Source: Desulfobacterales bacterium (GTDB lineage: Bacteria > Desulfobacterota > Desulfobacteria > Desulfobacterales > Desulfobacteraceae). Taken from it: 43,175 nucleotides of DNA. Where the stretch lies: contig JAKSAX010000101.1 in NCBI GenBank assembly GCA_022361395.1, forward strand, positions 1 through 43,175. Reading direction: 5' to 3'. Within the stretch, counting starts at the first letter, position 1, and each line of letters opens with the position of its first letter. Under the pieces are notes generated by a model. It was not told where the DNA came from. It saw only the letters and a program-made list of their open reading frames with translations, and did no database searches. Positions 1-8,990 of this stretch are shown here, piece after piece. Both the position numbers and the translations under genes were made by a program.

Positions 1-2
1 CT

Positions 3-137
3 AAGATACTGGAGGTCAGCGGGATGATCGATATTATACTCGGAGCCCTTAAAAACAATGAAGATATCAGCCACCTGATGGTCCGCGAGCACACGGGATG
101 CGGGGAGTACAAAGGGACCGCCGCCGGCTGTGTATAG
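3..137 (+). CDS. C-terminal fragment (5' truncated by window), probable NifB/NifX-like nitrogenase cofactor protein
   Basis: Open frame KILEVSGMIDIILGALKNNEDISHLMVREHTGCGEYKGTAAGCV* ending at TAG 135-137; followed by ferredoxin and nifV; NifX-like motif 'ILEVSGMIDIILGAL'. Family call rests largely on context. Confidence 0.4.
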   Translation, partial: KILEVSGMIDIILGALKNNEDISHLMVREHTGCGEYKGTAAGCV

Positions 138-212
138 CGGGAGTCCGCTATTTGATCGTTGGCTATTTGATATTGGATACCTGACTTATTTACACTGAAA
201 ACGGAGAAACCT

Positions 213-518
213 ATGAAGAAACCCAAAAAACACATCATGGTCTGCGCCAGCTTCCGGCCCAGCGGAGAGCCCAAGGGCAAATGCCACAGAAAAGAATCAG
301 GCGCCTTTCTGCCCTATATTGAAAATGAAATCCTTGACCGGGGGCTTGAGGATGTCCTGGTCTCGTCCACCTGCTGCCTGAAGTATTGTGACCAGGGTCC
401 TGTGATGGTCGTCTATCCGGACAATCTCTGGTACGGCAATGTGGACAGCGAAGATGCGGTTGACACTATTCTGGACGCCCTGGAAGATGGTACCGTTGCC
501 GGGGAGTATCTGCTCTGA
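213..518 (+). CDS. (2Fe-2S) ferredoxin, thioredoxin-like fold
   Basis: 101 aa with spaced Cys (VCAS...GKCHRK...STCCLKYCDQGPVMVVYPDNLWYG) typical of thioredoxin-like 2Fe-2S ferredoxins; TGATG overlap with nifV. Confidence 0.8.
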   Translation: MKKPKKHIMVCASFRPSGEPKGKCHRKESGAFLPYIENEILDRGLEDVLVSSTCCLKYCDQGPVMVVYPDNLWYGNVDSEDAVDTILDALEDGTVAGEYLL

Positions 519-1669
519 TGGCAGGGCGGCCTCAGCATATATGGATGGTGGACACCACTCTCAGGGATGGTGCCCAGGCACCGGGCGTGGTATTCCGTCC
601 GCTGGACAGGCTTGAGATCGCCTGGGGGCTTGCAGCCTGCGGTATAGACGAAATAGAGGCAGGCATACCGGCCATGGGGGAAACCGCCTGTCACGAAATC
701 ATCGCCCTGTCCCGTCTTGACCTGGCCTGCACCTTATCTTGCTGGTGCAGGGCAGTGAAGGGGGATCTTTCCCTGGCCGCCCGCTGCAATACCCCCGGGG
801 TTCATATCAGCTTTCCCACCTCGTCCGTTCTTCTCAAAACCTTTGGCAAAGACGAGGCCTGGGTGCTGAACACCCTGGAAGACCTGGTCCGCTACAGCCG
901 GCACCACTTTGACCATGTTACCGTTGGCGCCCAGGATGCCACAAGGACAGATACGGGATTTCTGTACCGGTTTTCAGGCCTGGCCCGGGACCTCGGGGTC
1001 CGCCGCCTCCGCCTTGCAGATACCGTTGGGATGGCAAGCCCGGTCATGATTATGGATATGGTGTCGGACCTCTGCATAGCCGTGCCCGGGCTTGACCTGG
1101 AATTCCACGGCCATAACGATCTTGGAATGGCCACGGCCAATGCTGTATCTGCCGTGGATGCCGGCGCCTCCGCCCTGAGCGTCACCGTGAACGGTCTTGG
1201 GGAACGGGCCGGCAACACCCCTTTGGAAGAGACAGCCACGGCCCTGTTTGGCACAGGGGTCCGAAAGGGTAGCATCCGGCTGTCCGGCCTCACAGCCCTT
1301 TGCAGAAATGTTGCCCGGTTTTCCAACCAGGAGATCCCCCCTGCCAAACCCGTTGTGGGATCCAGAGTATTTTCCCATGAATCCGGCATCCACACTGCCG
1401 GACTGATGAAAAATCCATACGCCTATCAATTGTTTGACCCCGGCCTTGTGGGCAGTCCGCCTGCCGCCTTTGTTCCCGGCACCCACTCCGGTGCCGCCGG
1501 CATCTGCCACATGCTGAATGAACGGGGTATCTCCATCACTAGAAAAGCAGCTCAAAAACTGGTGCCCATGGTCCGGGAAAAAGCAATGAGCCTGAAAGGC
1601 CCTCTCCGCCCGGACCACCTGGAAGAGATTTACCGCAAGGATTTTGAAAAACACAAAGGGACCGCGTAA
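518..1669 (+). CDS. nifV: Homocitrate synthase
   Basis: DTTLRDGAQAPGVVF, LEFHGHNDLGMATANAVSAVDAGA, NGLGERAGNTPLEE, FSHESGIHTAG motifs of the homocitrate/isopropylmalate synthase family; nif context. Confidence 0.87.
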   Translation: MAGRPQHIWMVDTTLRDGAQAPGVVFRPLDRLEIAWGLAACGIDEIEAGIPAMGETACHEIIALSRLDLACTLSCWCRAVKGDLSLAARCNTPGVHISFPTSSVLLKTFGKDEAWVLNTLEDLVRYSRHHFDHVTVGAQDATRTDTGFLYRFSGLARDLGVRRLRLADTVGMASPVMIMDMVSDLCIAVPGLDLEFHGHNDLGMATANAVSAVDAGASALSVTVNGLGERAGNTPLEETATALFGTGVRKGSIRLSGLTALCRNVARFSNQEIPPAKPVVGSRVFSHESGIHTAGLMKNPYAYQLFDPGLVGSPPAAFVPGTHSGAAGICHMLNERGISITRKAAQKLVPMVREKAMSLKGPLRPDHLEEIYRKDFEKHKGTA

Positions 1670-1756
1670 GAATCAGTTCACATTCTGTTTGCACAATACC
1701 CAATGTTTTAAGGGTTTTTATCAACAGACCAGGTGAAGTTATTTTTGTGCGATCCC
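1658..1756. repeat. Foldback MITE-like repeat, copy 1 (terminal inverted repeats, ~99 bp)
   Basis: GGGACCGCGTAAGAATCAGTTCAC...GTGAAGTTATTTTTGTGCGATCCC; ends are imperfect inverted repeats; closely matches 19218-19314. Confidence 0.8.
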
Positions 1757-1967
1757 TAATACCAACCTTTCCGGACTTTGCCCGATTCCCAGCCCCGATG
1801 GTGGGTTGACAAAGTGAACGGTGCTGCCCTAATATCTGTCTGATAACGATCCGATCTGAGCTGCTTTTAAATTGGGGGAAGTATGGAAACCTCCGTGTTG
1901 ACTTCTCCTCTTTTGCGTATTATGGATTTACTATAACAGCTTCACTGATTCTGACAGGAGGCACTCC

Positions 1968-2960
1968 ATGGAAAACAAGGCCTTTCAGGCATTGGTTGTC
2001 GAAGAAACAGAACCGGAAACCTTTACCCGCACCGTCCGGGAACGATCCGTTGAGGATCTTCCGGAAGGCGAGGTGCTTATCCGGGTCAATTACTCCTCCC
2101 TAAATTACAAAGATGCGCTGTCCGCCACCGGAAACCGGGGGGTCACCAAATCTTTTCCCCATACCCCGGGCATTGATGCGGCAGGTGTTGTCGAAACAAG
2201 CGAGGCAGAGGCCTTTGCCCCGGGCGATAAGGTCATCGTAACCTCTTACGATCTGGGGATGAATACACCGGGGGGATTTGGCCAGTACATCCGGGTGCCG
2301 GCAGACTGGGTCGTGCCCCTGCCCGGGGGGTTAAGCATGGAAGAGAGCATGGTACTCGGCACGGCCGGTTTTACGGCTGCCATGTCCGTGGAAAGGCTTG
2401 TGCCCGGCCTGACCCCGGGCCAGGGCCCGGTTCTTGTCACCGGCGCCACAGGCGGCGTGGGTTCCCTGGCCTGCGCCATACTTTCCAAACTCGGGTTTGA
2501 GGTGGCTGCCGTATCCGGAAAGCCTGACGACGGCTTTCTGGGAAGCCTCGGGGTAAAAGAGGTGATTCCCAGGCAGAACTTCCTTGAAAATACAGGTTCT
2601 CCCATGCTCAAACCCAGATGGGCCGGGGTAGTGGACACGGTTGGCGGGGAGATTCTTGCCACGGCCATAAAGGCCACCCGGGAAAACGGCCTTGTTACCT
2701 GCTGCGGCCTCGTGGCCTCGCCCGATCTTCCCATTACCGTATTCCCCTTCATCCTGAGAGGCGTGTCCCTGTTCGGCATTGACTCCCAGCACTGTCCCAT
2801 GCCCCTGCGCAGGGATCTCTGGGACTGCCTGGCCGGGGAATGGAAACCTGACATGCCTGAATCCATGGTCAGGAAAATAGGACTAAAGGATCTGGACGAA
2901 AGCATTGGAACAATCCTCAAAGGCCAGGTCAGGGGCCGGACCCTTGTGGACCTGGGATGA
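1968..2960 (+). CDS. YhdH/YhfP (AcuI)-family quinone oxidoreductase / acrylyl-CoA reductase-like
   Basis: MDR-family protein: VNYSSLNYKDALSATGN, HTPGIDAAGVV, LGTAGFTAAMSVERL, VTGATGGVGSLA, GIDSQHCP..RRDLWDCLAG. Confidence 0.87.
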   Translation: MENKAFQALVVEETEPETFTRTVRERSVEDLPEGEVLIRVNYSSLNYKDALSATGNRGVTKSFPHTPGIDAAGVVETSEAEAFAPGDKVIVTSYDLGMNTPGGFGQYIRVPADWVVPLPGGLSMEESMVLGTAGFTAAMSVERLVPGLTPGQGPVLVTGATGGVGSLACAILSKLGFEVAAVSGKPDDGFLGSLGVKEVIPRQNFLENTGSPMLKPRWAGVVDTVGGEILATAIKATRENGLVTCCGLVASPDLPITVFPFILRGVSLFGIDSQHCPMPLRRDLWDCLAGEWKPDMPESMVRKIGLKDLDESIGTILKGQVRGRTLVDLG

Positions 2961-3014
2961 GCTTTAACTGGATTAAGTATCGCTTAAAACAACCATAAGT
3001 ATAAGGAGAACACC

Positions 3015-3197
3015 ATGAGCACACCACAACACTGCCCTGGATTTGAAAATTTCAAAGAGTTGAAATCCTTTTCCTGCAAATGCACGAAATGCAGTGCAAC
3101 AAAGGAAATTTTCTCCGACGAATTTGACAAAAAACATAAATGTGCCGAGTGCGGTGAGGAGATTGACTTCACCAGCTGCACCTACGAAGCCGGCTAA
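3015..3197 (+). CDS. Small zinc-ribbon-like protein
   Basis: 60 aa with CKCTKC...CAECGEEID Cys pairs; RBS AAGGAG upstream of ATG. Confidence 0.6.
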   Translation: MSTPQHCPGFENFKELKSFSCKCTKCSATKEIFSDEFDKKHKCAECGEEIDFTSCTYEAG

Positions 3198-3207
3198 ATA
3201 CAACCGG

Positions 3208-3237
3208 CCCGGTCTGCCGGTTTGCCGGCAGACCGGG
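3208..3237 (+). terminator. Strong hairpin between convergent genes
   Basis: CCCGGTCTGCCGG-tttg-CCGGCAGACCGGG perfect 13-bp stem just after the zinc-ribbon stop; no long T tract. Confidence 0.6.
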
Positions 3238-3256
3238 TTCCCCCGTGAAAAACCAC

Positions 3257-4672
3257 CTACTCAGGTGTCAAACTGATTTCAAACTCTTTCATCTTCCGGT
3301 ACAGCAGGGTTCTGTGAATTCCCAGGAGTCTTGCCGCCTCTGTCTTGTTGTACCCGGTCCTTGCCAGTGCCTGGTAAATGGCCTTGATCTGGGCCTGGTT
3401 TTTAGCGGTTTTAAGGTTTGACCGGTCCCTGGTCTTCTGCCTCTTTCCGGAGAATGCCATGGAAAAGGGCAGATCCCCTTTGTAGATCACCGGGGCATCA
3501 GAGGCGTACATGGCCCGTTCCAGGACATTGGACAACTCCCTGACATTACCGGGCCAGTCATGGTGTACCAACTCCTTTTCCGCCTCTTTTTCGATCCGCT
3601 TTTCAGGAAGGCCGGCCTCAGTGGTCATTTTTTCAATCAGGTGGCGGGCAGTGGGAAGAATATCCTCCTGCCGCTCCCGGAGGGGGGGAATCTCGATGGG
3701 AATTACGTTAAGCCGGTAGAAAAGATCCTTTCGAAACCTGCCCTGTTCCATCAGGTTTTCCAGATCCTGGTTGGTGGCGCAGATCACCCGGAAATCGGGA
3801 CGGATAAGCCGGGTGCCCCCGATTTTTTCAAACTCTTTTTCCTCCAGTACCCTGAGAAGCTTGGGCTGCATATCCAGGGGCAGGTCCCCGATCTCGTCCA
3901 GAAAAATGGTCCCCTGGTCAGCCAGCTCAAATTTTCCGGTTTTTCCCTTGGCCTTGGCACCGGTAAAGGCCCCGGCCTCATACCCGAAGAGTTCCGATTC
4001 AAGAAGATCTTTGGGGATTGCCGCGCAATTGATGCGGATAAAGGGATGAAGGCGGCGGCGGCTGCCGTGGTGGATCGACTGGGCAAAGAGCTCCTTTCCC
4101 GTGCCTGAGTCCCCGGTAATCAAAACGGTGGAGTCATTTGTGGAAGCCTGCCAGGCCTGTTTTTTAAGATAACGGATTTCCCTGCTCTCCCCTATTATGC
4201 TGTCAAAGGTATACCGGGTGGATCTCAGGTCAAATAATTCCTTTTCATAGGCACGTACCTTGGACTCCAGCAGGGACAGCTTTTTTGCCAGTGCCCCCAC
4301 CTCGGACACATCCTTGAAAATCACCTGGCCGTACACACCGATCAGACGGCCGTCCCTTTTCATGGGAATCCGCTGGACCACCATGTCCACACCGTTTATC
4401 CGCTGGGACTGGTTGATCTCCTCTTCTCCGGTGCGGGCAACAATGTGCATCCGGGTGTTCTCAAACACCTCGGTGCAGTGCCTGCCGATCTGCTTTGCGG
4501 CATCCACCCCCAGGAACCTGCCGTAAGGCTCGTTCATATGGGTGATCCTGCCGTCAGGATCAATCACGGTGGCGCCGTGGTTAATACTGTTAAAGATCAG
4601 GTGGTAGGTCTCCAGTTCTTTTTTCAATGCATCCAGCTCTGAAGGACAGGACATCTGTTTTTCATCTGCCAT
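3257..4672 (-). CDS. Sigma54-dependent PAS-domain transcriptional activator
   Basis: GDSGTGKELFAQSIH, ESELFGYEAGAFTGA, Walker B FLDEIGDLP, C-terminal Fis-type HTH; PAS N-terminus. Start re-set to ATG 4672 (MADEKQMSC) with GGAGAAT RBS instead of GTG 4708. Confidence 0.92.
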   Translation of the reverse strand: MADEKQMSCPSELDALKKELETYHLIFNSINHGATVIDPDGRITHMNEPYGRFLGVDAAKQIGRHCTEVFENTRMHIVARTGEEEINQSQRINGVDMVVQRIPMKRDGRLIGVYGQVIFKDVSEVGALAKKLSLLESKVRAYEKELFDLRSTRYTFDSIIGESREIRYLKKQAWQASTNDSTVLITGDSGTGKELFAQSIHHGSRRRLHPFIRINCAAIPKDLLESELFGYEAGAFTGAKAKGKTGKFELADQGTIFLDEIGDLPLDMQPKLLRVLEEKEFEKIGGTRLIRPDFRVICATNQDLENLMEQGRFRKDLFYRLNVIPIEIPPLRERQEDILPTARHLIEKMTTEAGLPEKRIEKEAEKELVHHDWPGNVRELSNVLERAMYASDAPVIYKGDLPFSMAFSGKRQKTRDRSNLKTAKNQAQIKAIYQALARTGYNKTEAARLLGIHRTLLYRKMKEFEISLTPE

Positions 4673-4700
4673 AATATTCTCCGGATTTGATTTGCCTGTT

Positions 4701-4736
4701 TGTATCACAAAGTCTACATGTAGACTTTATGATACA
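4701..4736. promoter_or_regulatory. 36-nt near-perfect palindrome, candidate enhancer site for the adjacent sigma54 activator
   Basis: TGTATCA-c-AAAGTCTACATGTAGACTTT-a-TGATACA; one mismatched pair. Confidence 0.75.
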
Positions 4737-4835
4737 TGCTTAACTTATAGTTTGGTTTTCCTGTAAAGTCGAGCAGAATTTTAATTCTTTTTGATTTCAG
4801 ATATTTACCCTGCCAGATTTCCTGAATACCTTTTA

Positions 4836-4851
4836 TGGTCTGAAACTTGCT
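4836..4851 (+). promoter_or_regulatory. Sigma54 (-24/-12) promoter
   Basis: TGGTCTGAAACTTGCT: GG and GC elements with the canonical 10-bp gap, ~85 bp upstream of the SDR start codon. Confidence 0.7.
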
Positions 4852-4937
4852 CATTATTTAAATTGTCTAAATCGGTTTAACATCGACACAATAATATTAC
4901 CAGGGGGACAGCAGTGTATCCCCGTGAAAGGAGTGCC

Positions 4938-5777
4938 ATGGACATCCAGGAACCGGATATTCTATCCTATGAAATCCTCAGCCTTAAAGATGAAAACTTT
5001 ACCAGGGACAATGTCTGTATCATCACAGGTGCGGGAAGCGGTATCGGCCGGGCAACTGCTGTTGCGGCGGCAAAAAACGGATTAACCGTGGTGGGGCTGG
5101 ATATCAATGAAGCGGCAGGACAGGAGACCTGCGACAAGGCCCGTGCCCACGGCGGCAATATGACATTTATCCCCACAGACCTCTGTGACGACAAAGCAGT
5201 TGCCGGGGCGGTGGAACAGGCCGCAGACCTGGGTCAGATCAAATATCTGGCCAATATTGCCGGCATGCAGCACATTGATTCCATTGAGAACTTTCCCATG
5301 GATATTTATGACCGGATGCAAAAAACCATGCTCAGGGCGCCCTTCCTTCTCTCACAACTGGTTATTCCGCACATGAAAGAGAGCGGCGACGGCAAAGGGG
5401 TTATTGCCAATATGTGCTCCGTCCACGGTCATATCTGCACCAAAAACAAACCGGTATACAACCTGACCAAATTCGGGCTCCGGGGACTGAGCCAGTCCAT
5501 TTCCGCCGAAGGCCGGGGAAAAATAAGATCCTTTACCGTGAGCACTGGATTTGTTAAAACCCAACTCGCCCTCAACCAGATTGCAGACCAGGCAGAACAG
5601 CGGGGAATAACCCGTGAGGAAGTGGTATCAGACGTAATGATGGGTAAATCCCGGGTCAAGGAGATGATGACCCCGATTGAGGTGGGCAATATGATAATCT
5701 TCGGGTTTTCCCGGCATGCCACCTATCTGATAGGCGGGGATTTGTTATTTGACGGCGGCATGGTGCTGACCTACTAG
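4938..5777 (+). CDS. SDR-family oxidoreductase (3-hydroxybutyrate dehydrogenase-like)
   Basis: ITGAGSGIGRATAVAAAKNG, NIAG, YNLTKFGLRGLSQS; start set to ATG 4938 with AAAGGAG RBS. Confidence 0.82.
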   Translation: MDIQEPDILSYEILSLKDENFTRDNVCIITGAGSGIGRATAVAAAKNGLTVVGLDINEAAGQETCDKARAHGGNMTFIPTDLCDDKAVAGAVEQAADLGQIKYLANIAGMQHIDSIENFPMDIYDRMQKTMLRAPFLLSQLVIPHMKESGDGKGVIANMCSVHGHICTKNKPVYNLTKFGLRGLSQSISAEGRGKIRSFTVSTGFVKTQLALNQIADQAEQRGITREEVVSDVMMGKSRVKEMMTPIEVGNMIIFGFSRHATYLIGGDLLFDGGMVLTY

Positions 5778-5832
5778 AGCCGGAAGAAAAGTAAAAGCTG
5801 CAAGATTTATAATATTAACGAGAGGATAAAAA

Positions 5833-6825
5833 ATGGAAGTTTTGGAAAAGGGTAAGGGCCCAGTGTTTACCGATCCGGATCCGGATGCGGCCCGGGATTT
5901 TTTCCGGAAGAAGAGCAGAGTAAAAAAAGATAAGACCATGTCTTTGAAAAAGGCTGTGGAAACCTTTGTAAACGACGGGGATTACCTGGGGATAGGCGGA
6001 TTCGGCGCCAACAGAACCCCTGTGGCAGCCTGCCACGAAATCGTCCGCCAGAAGAAGAAAAACCTTGGATTTGCCGGCCACACCTCCACCCATGACATGC
6101 AGATCCTTTCTGCCGGCAGGGTCTATGACCGTATTGACATGGCATACGGTGTGGGGCTTGAGGCCAGGGGGCTCTCCGGGTGCTCAAGGAAATATCTGGA
6201 AAGCGGGGCCGTGACCGTCAGTGAATGGACCAACTATGCCCTGTCCATCCGTCTCCAGGCAGCATCCATGGGGGTTCCTTTCCTGCCCATGAGAAGCATG
6301 CTCGGCACTGAAACCTTTGATTACAGCGGTGCTGTGGCAGCCAACTGCCCCTTTACCGGTAAAAAAATGGCATTGGTACCCGCCCTGAGCCCGGATGTAT
6401 CCTTTATCCATGTCCATGAGGCGGATATTTACGGCAACGCCAGGTTCGAAGGGATTGCCGTGGCAGATATAGAGCTAGCCAACGCATCAAAAAACCTGAT
6501 CATCACCTGCGAGCGCCTGGTTCCCCACGGGGAAATCGCCAGCGAGCCCCACAAGACCCAGATCCCTTATTTCATCGTGGATGCGGTTTGCGAAGTTCCC
6601 TACGGCGCCTTTCCGGGCACCATGCCCAATGAATATTTCAGCGATGAAGCCCACCTGAAAGAATGGATGGCCAAGGAAAGGGATCCCGACGCCTTTGAAA
6701 CCTTTCTGAACGAAAATATCTATGACTGCGAGGACTTCCAGGCCTACATTGACAGAAACGGCGGCATGGACAGGATGCGGCAGTTGCGGCGCCAGGAATT
6801 CATGATCAACGGGGAGGATGAATAA
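5833..6825 (+). CDS. CoA-transferase subunit A (GctA-like)
   Basis: DGDYLGIGGFGANRTPVAACHEIVRQ..., PALSPDVSFIHVHEADIYGNARFEG; paired with subunit B by a 1-bp overlap; RBS GAGAGGA. Confidence 0.85.
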   Translation: MEVLEKGKGPVFTDPDPDAARDFFRKKSRVKKDKTMSLKKAVETFVNDGDYLGIGGFGANRTPVAACHEIVRQKKKNLGFAGHTSTHDMQILSAGRVYDRIDMAYGVGLEARGLSGCSRKYLESGAVTVSEWTNYALSIRLQAASMGVPFLPMRSMLGTETFDYSGAVAANCPFTGKKMALVPALSPDVSFIHVHEADIYGNARFEGIAVADIELANASKNLIITCERLVPHGEIASEPHKTQIPYFIVDAVCEVPYGAFPGTMPNEYFSDEAHLKEWMAKERDPDAFETFLNENIYDCEDFQAYIDRNGGMDRMRQLRRQEFMINGEDE

Positions 6826-7592
6826 TGACTGAATATAACCAAATGGAAATGATGATCTCCATCGCAGCCCGGGAGCTGGAAAACGGGGCCACTGTCGGCG
6901 TGGGCACCGGAGCCCCCTGTGCTGCAGCCATGCTTGCCCAGAAAACGGCCTCCCCCGATCTTGTCATCATGTTCGAAGCCGGCGGAATCAGCCCGGATCT
7001 CCCTGAGATGCCTATTTCGGTAGGAGACTCAAGAACCTTTTACAAGGCCTCCATGGCAGGTTCCATGAGCACCATCATGTCCTCCTGCGCCAGGGGGTTT
7101 GTGGATTATACCTTCCTGGGCGGTGCCCAGATCGATATGTACGGCAACCTGAACTCAACAGTCATCGGCGACTGGGAATCCCCCAAGGTCCGCCTGCCCG
7201 GCAGCGGCGGCGCCAATGATTTTGCCTCCTTCTGCTGGAAGATGATGGTCATGACGCCCCAGGACAAGCGCCGCTTTGTGGAAAAGGTGGACTTCCTCAC
7301 CACGCCCGGCTGGCTTGAGGGCGGGGATTCCAGGAAAAAATCAGGCCTGCCGGAGAATGCAGGTCCCCACAAGATTATCACCAATATGGCAGTAATGGAT
7401 TTTGAACCGGAATCCAAACGGATGCGGGTGATCTCCCTGAACCCCGGCTATACCTTTGATGATGTCCAGGAAAACTGCGGGTTTGAACTCCTGCGCCTGG
7501 ACAACCTGGCCGAGACACCGGCACCCACCGAGGAGGAGCTCTCCATCCTCCGGCACCAGGTGGATCCGGGACGGGTGGTTATCGGCAGATAA
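6825..7592 (+). CDS. CoA-transferase subunit B (GctB-like)
   Basis: GVGTGAPCAAAMLAQKTASPDLVIMFEAGGISP, TFLGGAQIDMYGNLNSTVIGDWESPKVRLPGSGGANDFAS. Confidence 0.85.
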   Translation: MTEYNQMEMMISIAARELENGATVGVGTGAPCAAAMLAQKTASPDLVIMFEAGGISPDLPEMPISVGDSRTFYKASMAGSMSTIMSSCARGFVDYTFLGGAQIDMYGNLNSTVIGDWESPKVRLPGSGGANDFASFCWKMMVMTPQDKRRFVEKVDFLTTPGWLEGGDSRKKSGLPENAGPHKIITNMAVMDFEPESKRMRVISLNPGYTFDDVQENCGFELLRLDNLAETPAPTEEELSILRHQVDPGRVVIGR

Positions 7593-7610
7593 CCGGTCCG
7601 GACGGTTCAT

Positions 7611-7702
7611 AAAAAAATCTGCTGTTGAATCCGGCGGGTTCACGGGATGAATGGTGCGAACAGCATTCATCCCGGATCCCGGGATAAAACAGCAGATTTT
7701 TT
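7611..7702. terminator. Nested bidirectional terminator between convergent operons
   Basis: Outer arms AAAAAATCTGCTGTT / AACAGCAGATTTTTT; inner arms CGGGATGAATG / CATTCATCCCG. Confidence 0.75.
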
Positions 7703-7705
7703 ATT

Positions 7706-8989
7706 TTATAGCAGTCCTTCCACACGTTTTACCGCGCAAAAGTCCCCGCACATGGTGCAGACCCCGTCTTCGGACGGCTGCGAACTCTCCTTGTAGGCCC
7801 TGGCCTTTTTGGGATCCAGGGAGGCGGCGAACTGGCCTTCCCAGTCCAGGGCCTTCCTGGCCCTGCTCATGGTCAGATCCTTGTCACCGGCTCCCGGAAT
7901 TCCCTTGGCCAGATCCCCTGCATGGGCGGCAATTTTGGATGCGATAATCCCCTCCTTGACATCATCCACAGAGGGCAGGCGCAGATGTTCGGCAGGCGTC
8001 ACATAGCAGAGGAAATCCGCACCGTGCATGGCTGCAAGGGCGCCCCCGATGGCAGAGGTGATATGATCATACCCAGGGGCAATGTCGGTGACCAGCGGCC
8101 CCAGCACGTAAAACGGGGCGTTGTGGCAGAGTTTTTTCTGGATTTTCATGTTCATCTCCACCTCGTGGAGGGGCACATGGCCCGGCCCTTCGATCATCAC
8201 CTGGACATTCCTGTCCCAGGCCCGTTTGGTCAGTTCGCCCAGGGTGATGAGCTCCTGGATCTGGGGGGCGTCCGTGCTGTCTTTGATGGCGCCCGGACGG
8301 AGTCCGTCACCCAGGCTGATACAAATATCGTACTTTTCGCAGATATCCAGCAGACGGTCAAAGTGCTCGTAAAAGGGATTTTCAGTACCTGTTTTTTTCA
8401 TCCATTCAAAGAGAATGGCGCCGCCGCGGCTGACGATCCCGCAGAGCCTGGGATTCTTCTCTATGGTCTTTGCAGCCTTAAGGTTCAGCCCGGCATGGAT
8501 GGTTACAAAATCAATCCCGTTTTTTCCATGGATTTCCACGGTTTCAAACCAGTCGTCAATGGTCAGCTCTTCGGTCGGTTTTCCCGTCCGGGTCAGGGTG
8601 TCGTAAATGGGCACACTGCCGATCATCACGGGAACCTCTGCCACCAGGCGTTTCCTGAACGCTTCGGTATCCCCTGACACACTCAGGTCCATGATGGCGT
8701 CTGCGTTGTACTCCAGGGCCAGTTTGGCCTTGTTCATCTCAGAATCAAAGGAGCAGACATCCCTGGACACCCCCAGGTTGACATTGATCTTGGTTTTCAA
8801 CCCGTGGCCGACACCCGCAGCCCTGATGCCGAAGTGGTTCTTATTGGCAGGGATGGCAATGGAGCCGTCTGCCACACGCGCCACAAGGTCTTCCCTTGAA
8901 ATGGATTCATTTTCAAGGACCTGTTCCATCTGGGGGGTGACGATGCCTTTTCTGGCCGCATCCATCTGGGTGGTGTATGTTTCAGTCAT
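7706..8989 (-). CDS. thiC: Phosphomethylpyrimidine synthase ThiC
   Basis: GIVSRGG, SLGDGLRPG, VMIEGPGHVP, GPLVTDIAPGYDH, C-terminal CTMCGDFCAVK cluster motif; last gene of thi operon. Confidence 0.95.
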   Translation of the reverse strand: MTETYTTQMDAARKGIVTPQMEQVLENESISREDLVARVADGSIAIPANKNHFGIRAAGVGHGLKTKINVNLGVSRDVCSFDSEMNKAKLALEYNADAIMDLSVSGDTEAFRKRLVAEVPVMIGSVPIYDTLTRTGKPTEELTIDDWFETVEIHGKNGIDFVTIHAGLNLKAAKTIEKNPRLCGIVSRGGAILFEWMKKTGTENPFYEHFDRLLDICEKYDICISLGDGLRPGAIKDSTDAPQIQELITLGELTKRAWDRNVQVMIEGPGHVPLHEVEMNMKIQKKLCHNAPFYVLGPLVTDIAPGYDHITSAIGGALAAMHGADFLCYVTPAEHLRLPSVDDVKEGIIASKIAAHAGDLAKGIPGAGDKDLTMSRARKALDWEGQFAASLDPKKARAYKESSQPSEDGVCTMCGDFCAVKRVEGLL

Positions 8990-8990
8990 T

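Noticed and set aside
139-175. Short duplicated CTATTTGAT and AGCGGgagtCCGCT hairpin
   Set aside because: Too short to distinguish from chance; perhaps a weak 3' structure of the upstream gene.
892-1654. Minus-strand ORFs (892-1395, 974-1654) antisense to nifV
   Set aside because: Antisense shadows of a high-GC coding gene.
1539-1724. Minus-strand ORFs 1539-1724 and 19059-19262 sharing ..QTECELIL(T/S)R..
   Set aside because: Similarity arises because both cross the foldback repeat; not a protein family. The repeat is reported instead.
7922-8677. 251-aa plus-strand ORF antisense to thiC (also 9360-9953 and 10514-11332 antisense to thi genes)
   Set aside because: Fully contained in well-supported thi genes; no independent motif or RBS.
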